Shown: piece by piece, positions 6,126 to 11,961 of the stretch
Numbering within the stretch: the first letter of the stretch is position 1
Layout of the letters: every line of letters begins with the position of its first letter
From: CAG-103 sp045112425
Lineage (GTDB): Bacteria; Bacillota; Clostridia; Oscillospirales; Oscillospiraceae
Direction of reading: 5' to 3'
DNA length: 11,961 nt
Assembly (NCBI GenBank): GCA_045112425.1
Contig: JBGUHV010000269.1
Span: forward strand, 1 to 11,961
Position numbers and translations under genes: made by a program
The notes under the pieces: generated by a model
Told to the model about the DNA's origin: nothing
The model's input: the letters and a program-made list of their open reading frames with translations, nothing else
Database searches by the model: none

Positions 6126-7241
6126 TCAGGCGCCGAGCAGCGGCTGATCGAATTCAAAGAGCACCTCGTTGATCTCGTAGATGTCATAATTCTCTTCGAG
6201 CAGGAAATATTCAATGATCACGTCGAACCGCTGCGAGCGCGAGAGGGCGAAGCCCGCCTTCATCAGCAGCTCGCACGTCTCCTCGAGATTCAGCTCGAGT
6301 GCGATGGCGAAGGCGATGGCCGTGGGCTTGCTCGGGCGGTACTGCGGATCCTTGCGGATTTTGGAGAAGAGCTTGCGGTCGACGTTCGCCTTTTTATAGC
6401 ACTCGGCGTCGGTCATGCCGCACTCATCAATCTTGCGCAGGAGCATCTCGGAAAAGCTCTCGTCCAGCACGCGGCCCGGGCCGAAGAGCTTCGGGCGCTT
6501 CTCCCGGCGGGATTCCGCCTTCGCGGGGCGCGCCGTGCTCGGCATTGGCCGAGGCCTGGACTGCGGTCTCGGCGCGGAGGCGGCGGGCGCCTTCTCCCGC
6601 CCGATTTCAGCGGCGTCGGACATGCTCGCGGAGAACATGGGAGGACGCGGCTGCGGCCTGGCGCCGGGCAGATTGGTTTCCGGCGGGAACACATTCTCCC
6701 GCGCGGCGTGCGCGTCCACATAAACCTGATCGATGAAGGCGCGGACAGACGCATAGCGGCTGCGGCTGATCTCATAGCAGTCGCGGTTATAGACCACGAG
6801 GCGGACGTCCATTTCGTTGCGCTCCAGAAAAGCGCGGATCTCCGAGACGGCGATCTCGAGCGCCTGCGCTTTCGGAAAGCCGCTGCGCCCGGCGGCAATG
6901 ATCGGCAGCGCAACGGAGGAAAAGCGGCGGCGCTTTGCCAGCGCAAGGCAGGCGCGGTAGCAGCTTGCGAGCGTCTCCGCCTCGCCGTAGGTGCCGTCGA
7001 CCCAGACGGGGCCGACGGTATGGATAACCCAGCGGGCGGGCAGATCGAAGCCCCGGGTGATGACCGCGTCGCCCGGCGCGCAGGAGCCGATGCGCTCCAT
7101 GGCCTGACCGAGGCCCTCCCCCGCCGCCTCGCGGAGCTTTCCCTCGAGATAGCCGGAGCCGTGCAGACGCTCGTTCGTGGGATTGACGACGGCGTCGCAC
7201 TGCACGCGGGTTAAATCGTCGCGGATGATCTGCAGCGGCAT
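6126..7241 (-). CDS. Macro-domain (ADP-ribose-binding) protein with C-terminal helical domain
   Basis: This cytoplasmic protein of 371 residues has three parts. Residues 1-175 are a macro domain, a fold that binds ADP-ribose and in many members removes it from proteins or from O-acetyl-ADP-ribose: DAVVNPTN (17-23 region, N20 and N23), VIHTVGPVW (72-80) and IIAAGRSGFP (114-123). The first loop reads GSGYLEGKL where GGGVDGAI is usual, so the catalytic Asp position is Glu33. The second loop lacks the usual aromatic residue before GF. Residues about 180-255 are a Pro/Arg/Ala-rich, probably disordered linker. Residues about 258-370 form a conserved-looking helical domain with KKANVDRKLFSKIR, then a segment with AFAIALELNLEET and AGFALS; spacing and content suggest an XRE-like helix-turn-helix or related fold. 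I recall this arrangement in other Bacillota macro proteins; its role is not established. AGGAGGG (7248-7254) supports the start. Confidence 0.85.
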   Translation of the reverse strand: MPLQIIRDDLTRVQCDAVVNPTNERLHGSGYLEGKLREAAGEGLGQAMERIGSCAPGDAVITRGFDLPARWVIHTVGPVWVDGTYGEAETLASCYRACLALAKRRRFSSVALPIIAAGRSGFPKAQALEIAVSEIRAFLERNEMDVRLVVYNRDCYEISRSRYASVRAFIDQVYVDAHAARENVFPPETNLPGARPQPRPPMFSASMSDAAEIGREKAPAASAPRPQSRPRPMPSTARPAKAESRREKRPKLFGPGRVLDESFSEMLLRKIDECGMTDAECYKKANVDRKLFSKIRKDPQYRPSKPTAIAFAIALELNLEETCELLMKAGFALSRSQRFDVIIEYFLLEENYDIYEINEVLFEFDQPLLGA

Positions 7242-7282
7242 AAAAATCCCTCCTGTGATGGTTTGAGATGCGTTTCGATACT

Positions 7283-7310
7283 ATTATAAATTAGGGCAGA
7301 AAAATGTCAA
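7283..7310 (-). promoter_or_regulatory. Promoter of the macro-domain gene
   Basis: On the - strand TTGACA (7305-7310) and TATAAT (7283-7288) are perfect boxes, spaced by 16 bases, with a start near 7276. The leader is about 35 bases and carries the AGGAGGG ribosome binding site. Confidence 0.8.
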
Positions 7311-7355
7311 CCGAAACCCAAATCGGCGGCATCCCCTCTCAAAAACAGGACACTA

Positions 7356-7370
7356 TTTACTATATGTAAA
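7356..7370. promoter_or_regulatory. Inverted repeat between the divergent promoters
   Basis: TTTAC (7356-7360) and GTAAA (7366-7370) flank TATAT. It lies about 45 bases behind the macro-gene -35 box and 40 bases upstream of the protease -35 box, a place suited to an activator or shared regulator. In an AT-rich stretch such a short repeat may be chance. Confidence 0.35.
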
Positions 7371-7409
7371 ATATTTCTAAAATGTATCTGTTTTGTTGCT
7401 GAAATTCTA

Positions 7410-7438
7410 TTGACTCCATTCATTTAATTCGCTAAAAT
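7410..7438 (+). promoter_or_regulatory. Promoter of the surface protease gene
   Basis: TTGACT (7410-7415) and TAAAAT (7433-7438) are spaced by exactly 17 bases. The start would be near 7445, giving a leader of about 85 bases. The leader holds a 5-bp stem TGCCG/CGGCA (7482-7486/7493-7497) ahead of the ribosome binding site. Confidence 0.75.
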
Positions 7439-7446
7439 ATCGGTGT

Positions 7447-7465
7447 GAAAATTCCCATAATTTTC
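7447..7465. promoter_or_regulatory. Perfect inverted repeat at the protease transcription start, candidate operator
   Basis: GAAAATT (7447-7453) and AATTTTC (7459-7465) flank CCCAT. It sits right at or just after the predicted start, where a repressor would block the promoter. The half-sites resemble CodY-type half-sites, but in reversed order and with a wider gap, so the CodY motif itself is not matched. Confidence 0.45.
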
Positions 7466-7530
7466 ATTGCAAATGGGGTCTTGCCGACGGAGCGGCAGAG
7501 CTCCCGAAAACCAAAGAAAGGATGCATGAG

Positions 7531-10500
7531 ATGAAAGGAACCAAGAAACTCATTGCGCTCGTTCTGACGCTGATGATGGTCTTCGGTATCTTCCCCGCCG
7601 CCGCGTTTGCGGCAGAGGGCGATAACGCCGCGGATCTGCGCTATCAGTACACGGCGCAGGAGAGCATTCCCGTCACGGACGAGAACGCGGACGAATGGGT
7701 CACCGTGATCATCGAGCTCGATGGCGCGACGACTCTGGACAAGGACGAGTTTATCAAGGCATTCCGCAAGAGCAGCAAGGGCTTCTCGGCCAGCCAGACC
7801 GTTGCTGCCTACCGCGAAAAGCTCGTCAGCGAGCAGGAATCGATCGCCGCGCAGATCATGGCGATCAACAGTGAGGCGGAGTTCCGCTATCACTACACCA
7901 ACATTCTCAACGGCTTTGCTGCGAATCTGCAGCGCAAGGACATTGCCGCCGTGAGAGCCATCGACGGCGTGCTGAACGTCTACGAATGCCAGACCTACCA
8001 GTATGACAAGGACTGGGAGGAAGGCGAGACGATTGACGGCGAGGCTCTGGCACAGGTCGTGGCGAGCGACACCGGCTCCATCGACCAGCTGGATCTGCAG
8101 GAAGCCTGGGATGCGGGCTACACCGGCGCCGGCAAGGTCGTGGCGATCTTCGACAGCTCACTGCGCTACACGCACAAGGACTTCTCCTACATGGATCCGG
8201 CGATCACGGCTGCCAAGCCTGACAACTACAAGACCAAGGAGAGTCTGCTGGCCGCCATCAACGCCAACGCCGACACCATCAACCTCTTCAACTCCGACTG
8301 GGGCTCCTGGTTCCACGGCCGCGAGGAGACCGGCTTTGACGAGGCGACGCAGGCCGCTATCGCCAACGGCGACTTCTGGTACAGCGAGAAGGTTCCCTTC
8401 ACCGTGGACTACTTCGACGGTGATCTGGAGGTCTGGGACGGCGACACCAGCTCCCACGGCACGCACGTCTCCGGCATCGCCGCCGGCAACCCCGGCCCCG
8501 ACGCTGCGGATCAGGACGGCGTGAAGGGCGCTGCGTACGACGCGCAGATCATGTTCTTCAAGGTCTTCTCCGAGTATGACGATTTCGCACAGGAATCCGA
8601 CGAGGCCGTGTTCGCGGCGCTCGACGACGCCGTGACCCTCGGCGTCAACGCCTTCAACCTCTCCCTCGGCATCGACTTCGGCTTCTCCACGATGCAGTCC
8701 TATGCCCAGGGCGGCTATCAGAAGGCCTACATCCGCGCGCAGGCTGCCGGCATCTCCGTGGCCGTCTCTGCGGGCAACTCCCAGCGCACCCAGCGCAACC
8801 TGAGCACCCTCGTCAACGGTGCGACCACCGTGCTGCCGAACAAGTATTCGCTCGGCTTCTCCGGCTCGATGATCGCCCCGATGACCGTCGCCTCCGCGCA
8901 GGGCGCGGGCTACACCCAGTACAGCGACGTGACCACCACGACGATCACGTTCGCCGGACTGGATCCGATCACGATTGAGGACACCAACGAGGTTCCCTTC
9001 GGCACCACGTTCACCGAGAGCTACAGCGTCGTCGACATCGGTCTCGGCTCCGAGGAGGAGATCCTCGCCGCCACCGGCGCTGAGAAGCTCGAGGGCGCGC
9101 TGGCCGGAAAGGTCGCCTTCGTCACCCGCGGCGATCTGACCTTCGTCGCGAAGGGCGAAAATGCCTACAAGGCCGGCGCCGTGGCCATGGTGATGATGAA
9201 CAACGCTGCCGGCGTGCAGGTGCTCTCCGCCGCGCAGAAGTATGCGCAGATGCCCACCATCGGCGCGTTCGGCAACGGCAATGCCGAGGCCATCAAGGCC
9301 GCGATTGCCGCCGGCGCGAAGGTCTCCTTCGCCTCCCAGACCGAGAAGGTCAGCTCCTCCCGCACCTATGCCGACAACGGCCCCTCCAACTACACCAGCT
9401 GGGGCGTGACCGAGGCGCTGGAGCTCAAGCCCGACATCATGACCCCGGGCGGCAGCATCCTCTCCACCGGCGCTGCCTCCGACACCGCGCTGTCCGTCAA
9501 GAGCGGCACCTCGATGGCTTCCCCGAACATGTGCGGCAGCTTCATCCCGGTGCAGCAGTATGTGGACGCGAATCTGGACGTGTTCGGCGTGCAGAAGGGT
9601 ACGCAGGAATACTCCAACATCATCAACCAGCTCGTGGCGAGCAACACCAAGGTCTATGCCCGCAACCACACGAACTACACCGCCGAGGCTGACGCCTACA
9701 AGGCCGACGCCTATCACTCCCCGCGCCGTCAGGGCGCCGGCATGCCGCAGATCGGCAACATCGTCAACAGCAAGGTTGTGCTGCACAACAACGACGCTTA
9801 CGATCCCATCACCGGCACTGCCCCGCGCACGAAGGTCAACCTCTATGACAATCTGGGCGACACCTTCGACATCACCTTTACGCTGGAGAACTACAACGAC
9901 GCGCCTCGCACCTTCGACGTGAAGGCGAACGTGCAGACCGACGCCACCAGCACCAACAGCGGCCGCACCATCATCGCCGGCGGCGCTGACAACAACGCGT
10001 TCTCCTTCAACGACGCCGTGATCACCATCAAGGGTCTCTACGGCAGCCGCGCCACGATTGACGCGACATCCAAGAACCTCAACGAGTTCGCTGCGGACTT
10101 CCAGCCGACGACCATCACCGTGCCCGCCAGAAGCAGCACCGAGGTGACCCTCAAGGTGAAGCTCAACAGCGAGACGATGGCCGTGCAGGACGCGCTCTGG
10201 CCGAACGGCATGTTCATCGAGGGCTTCGTGTTCTTCAACAGCGAGGCTGACGAGAACGTCTCCATCCCCTACATGGGCTTCCGCGGCGACTGGAACCAGG
10301 CTCCGATCTTCGACTTCGACAGCCTGTATGACGATTACAGCGAGAAGGCCATCGCCGATCTGGATTACCCGCTCTTCGCGGTCAGCGGCCTGACCTCCAA
10401 GCTGCCCGACGGCTCCCAGGCGCTGCTCGGCGCGAGCCAGTTCTCCGGCTCCGCGCTGCCCAACTACTACAACGACTCCAGAGACTCCGCCCGCCTGTAC

Positions 10501-11961
10501 TCCTATCAGGCCATCCGCGCTTACGTTGCGGCTCTGAAGGAGAACGGCGAGTTCAGCGCAGAGTTTGCCTCCTTCTCCCCGAACGAGGACGGCTTCATGG
10601 ATACGCTGAACGCCAACCTCGGCCTGCTGCGCAACGCCAAGGCGCTGGCCGTGGAGATCATCGACGCTGAGGGCAACGTGGTCGCCACGCTCGGCCCCGA
10701 CTTTGATTACTTCCTCGCGTATCAGGGCGACGGCCTGCTCGTGCAGCAGATCGCTCAGACCGAGGACGGCCCCTACAGCCACACCATGGGCTGGGACGGC
10801 AAGGGCGCTGACGGCAGCGTCGTGCCCGACGGCGCCTACACCTACAAGGTCTACGCCATCACCGAGTATCAGTATCTGAAGGCGCTCGCCGGCCAGACCG
10901 CCGATCCCAACGCGGAGGACGTGATCGCCGCCGCGAAGGGCGAGGGCTCTCAGAGCTTCGAGATGGGCTTCTGCGTCGACACCGTCGCGCCCGAAGTCAC
11001 CGCGAACGCCGTCAGCCGCAGCACCTGGAACGTGAGCCTCTCCGACGAGGTCGCCATCCAGGCCGTCGCGCTGTACTATGACGGTCAGATGGTCGGCGAC
11101 GTGATCCCCGTGAACGCGAAGACCTATGACGGCAGCTTCAGCCTGAACGACATTCTCAACGACAACAAGGACATCTTTGAGAACGGCGCCACGCAGGAGC
11201 TTGACATGAGCAAGCTGCAGCTGCAGGCGATTGACTTCGCCTTCAACCGCACGACCGTGGAGGCCGCTCCCGAGATCTGCGTCACGCCCGAGCAGAGCGA
11301 AGTGACCGTGGGCGACGAGGTCGTCCTGACGCTCGAGTGCGAGACCGGCGCGCTGGGCGAGATCCAGTGGTTCATCTCCGACAAGGAGGACGACTTCAGC
11401 GAGGCCAAGCAGCTTGACTGCAGCGAGGCGACCCTGACCGTCGACACCTCCGAGGCCGGCACCTGCTACATCATGGCCGTGGTCGGCAGCATCGAGAGCA
11501 ACGTGGCCACCGTGATCGTGAACGAGCCCGAGGTGACGCCGGAGCCGACTGTGGAGCCGACGGAGCCCACCGAGCCCACTGTGCCTGTGGAGCCGACCGT
11601 GCCCACCGAGCCCACCACGCCGACTGAGCCGACCGAGCCCACCACGCCGACTCAGCCCACCACACCGACCGAGCCGACCGTGCCTACCACGCCGACTCAG
11701 CCCACCACACCGACCGAGCCGACCGTGCCCACCACGCCGACTCAGCCCACGCAGCCGACCGATACCACGGAGCCCACTGAGCCCTGCGACGGCGGCGACA
11801 ACTGCCCGAGCATCCAGTACACCGACGTGGATCGCGGTCCGGACAGCTGGTATCACATCCCGGTTGACTGGGCGGTGGTGAAGGGCATCACCAACGGCAC
11901 CAGCCCCACCACCTTCAGCCCGATGGACGGCTGCAAGCGTGCGCAGGTTGTGACCTTCCTG
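7531..11961 (+). CDS. Secreted S8 (subtilisin) family cell-envelope proteinase with PA insert, Pro/Thr stalk and SLH anchor (3' partial)
   Basis: This is a large exported serine protease of the lactocepin/C5a-peptidase type, at least 1477 residues and open at the right edge. Residues 1-27 are a signal peptide (KKLIALVLTLMMVFGIF core, cleavage after AFA). About 33-155 is a propeptide. The catalytic residues are D208 in AIFDSS, H309 in SSHGTHVSG, oxyanion N416 in VSAGNS and S661 in SGTSMASP. A PA domain (about 500-600) is inserted before the Ser, as in cell-envelope proteinases. An Fn3-like module (about 756-920) follows, then a FlgD-like segment with WDGKGADG and PDGAYTYKV (about 1030-1110) and an Ig-like module (about 1245-1330). 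Residues 1331-1418 are a Pro/Thr/Glu stalk, and 1430 onward begins an SLH domain (YTDVD, WAVVKGITNG, FSP), which would bind secondary cell-wall polymer. The ATG at 7531 fits AAAGGA eight bases upstream and the signal peptide; an in-frame ATG at 7522 is less likely. The third codon base is nearly always G or C. It probably degrades extracellular peptides or proteins. Confidence 0.93.
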   Translation, partial: MKGTKKLIALVLTLMMVFGIFPAAAFAAEGDNAADLRYQYTAQESIPVTDENADEWVTVIIELDGATTLDKDEFIKAFRKSSKGFSASQTVAAYREKLVSEQESIAAQIMAINSEAEFRYHYTNILNGFAANLQRKDIAAVRAIDGVLNVYECQTYQYDKDWEEGETIDGEALAQVVASDTGSIDQLDLQEAWDAGYTGAGKVVAIFDSSLRYTHKDFSYMDPAITAAKPDNYKTKESLLAAINANADTINLFNSDWGSWFHGREETGFDEATQAAIANGDFWYSEKVPFTVDYFDGDLEVWDGDTSSHGTHVSGIAAGNPGPDAADQDGVKGAAYDAQIMFFKVFSEYDDFAQESDEAVFAALDDAVTLGVNAFNLSLGIDFGFSTMQSYAQGGYQKAYIRAQAAGISVAVSAGNSQRTQRNLSTLVNGATTVLPNKYSLGFSGSMIAPMTVASAQGAGYTQYSDVTTTTITFAGLDPITIEDTNEVPFGTTFTESYSVVDIGLGSEEEILAATGAEKLEGALAGKVAFVTRGDLTFVAKGENAYKAGAVAMVMMNNAAGVQVLSAAQKYAQMPTIGAFGNGNAEAIKAAIAAGAKVSFASQTEKVSSSRTYADNGPSNYTSWGVTEALELKPDIMTPGGSILSTGAASDTALSVKSGTSMASPNMCGSFIPVQQYVDANLDVFGVQKGTQEYSNIINQLVASNTKVYARNHTNYTAEADAYKADAYHSPRRQGAGMPQIGNIVNSKVVLHNNDAYDPITGTAPRTKVNLYDNLGDTFDITFTLENYNDAPRTFDVKANVQTDATSTNSGRTIIAGGADNNAFSFNDAVITIKGLYGSRATIDATSKNLNEFAADFQPTTITVPARSSTEVTLKVKLNSETMAVQDALWPNGMFIEGFVFFNSEADENVSIPYMGFRGDWNQAPIFDFDSLYDDYSEKAIADLDYPLFAVSGLTSKLPDGSQALLGASQFSGSALPNYYNDSRDSARLYSYQAIRAYVAALKENGEFSAEFASFSPNEDGFMDTLNANLGLLRNAKALAVEIIDAEGNVVATLGPDFDYFLAYQGDGLLVQQIAQTEDGPYSHTMGWDGKGADGSVVPDGAYTYKVYAITEYQYLKALAGQTADPNAEDVIAAAKGEGSQSFEMGFCVDTVAPEVTANAVSRSTWNVSLSDEVAIQAVALYYDGQMVGDVIPVNAKTYDGSFSLNDILNDNKDIFENGATQELDMSKLQLQAIDFAFNRTTVEAAPEICVTPEQSEVTVGDEVVLTLECETGALGEIQWFISDKEDDFSEAKQLDCSEATLTVDTSEAGTCYIMAVVGSIESNVATVIVNEPEVTPEPTVEPTEPTEPTVPVEPTVPTEPTTPTEPTEPTTPTQPTTPTEPTVPTTPTQPTTPTEPTVPTTPTQPTQPTDTTEPTEPCDGGDNCPSIQYTDVDRGPDSWYHIPVDWAVVKGITNGTSPTTFSPMDGCKRAQVVTFL
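11641..11748 (+). repeat. 45-nt tandem repeat in the Pro/Thr stalk coding region
   Basis: Unit 1 (11641-11685) and unit 2 (11686-11730) differ only in the last base. A third, partial unit covers 11731-11748. Each unit encodes 15 residues, TTPTQPTTPTEPTVP. Because the unit is a multiple of three, gain or loss of copies changes stalk length without breaking the frame. Confidence 0.85.

Noticed and set aside
4751..6172. A 473-residue + strand frame over the kinase gene
   Set aside because: It is a mirror frame of a clear ABC1-family gene, rich in Val, Leu, His and Asp without motifs, and runs over the kinase promoter.
6102..7214. A 370-residue + strand frame over the macro-domain gene
   Set aside because: It is a mirror frame with Arg/Ala/Gly-rich sequence and no ribosome binding site. 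The - strand gene has a promoter, a ribosome binding site and a known domain.
11641..11748. Possible CRISPR-like array
   Set aside because: The repeats are directly adjacent without spacers and encode a Pro/Thr stalk in frame.
8158..11856. A 1232-residue open frame on the - strand, antisense to the protease
   Set aside because: Its codons align with the sense codons, so each starts with the complement of a sense third base. These are almost always G or C, which excludes stop codons. The translation is low-complexity (Gly/Arg/His/Val-rich), and no ribosome binding site or family motif is seen.

Overview
The window reads as chromosomal DNA of a G+C-rich, anaerobic, Gram-positive bacterium of the Clostridia. 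The exact taxon is inference; an Oscillospiraceae-type gut organism is the best fit. Reasons: strong AGGAGG-type ribosome binding sites, TTGACA/TATAAT promoters, third codon positions almost all G or C, a secreted protease with an S-layer-homology (SLH) anchor, and a fused rubredoxin typical of anaerobes. No tRNA, rRNA, CRISPR array, transposase or phage gene was found.

Left part (1-3454, + strand). A SpoIIE/PP2C-type phosphatase with a membrane sensor and HAMP region enters from the left edge and ends at 1627. A short intergenic region then holds a perfect hairpin, a small repeated hairpin, and a promoter whose -35 box is overlapped by an inverted repeat. This promoter drives a two-gene redox operon: a flavodoxin-fold FMN reductase with an iron-sulfur-like cysteine cluster, then a metallo-beta-lactamase-fold hydrolase with a C-terminal rubredoxin. 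A second copy of the small hairpin and a long 18-bp palindrome close the operon.

Middle part (3455-4603). This is a degraded region. It contains an SGNH/GDSL hydrolase remnant on the - strand that has lost both ends, an AT-rich seam, and about 350 bases packed with independent perfect or near-perfect hairpins next to the end of the following gene.

Right-middle part (4604-7241, - strand). An ABC1/UbiB-family atypical kinase without the usual C-terminal membrane helices, and upstream of it a macro-domain protein with an uncommon C-terminal helical domain. Each has its own near-consensus promoter.

Right part (7242-11961). A 290-base divergent control region with an excellent promoter and two inverted repeats precedes a very large secreted subtilase (at least 1477 residues, continuing past the window). 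Its parts are a signal peptide, propeptide, S8 catalytic domain with a PA insert, Fn3-like, FlgD-like and Ig-like modules, a Pro/Thr stalk with a 45-nt tandem repeat, and the start of an SLH domain. It is probably a cell-surface lactocepin/C5a-peptidase-like proteinase.

I did not find a clearly new multi-gene system. The most unusual items are the hairpin cluster at 4255-4612, the covarying repeated hairpins in the two left intergenic regions, the macro-domain protein with altered active-site loops, and the redox operon.
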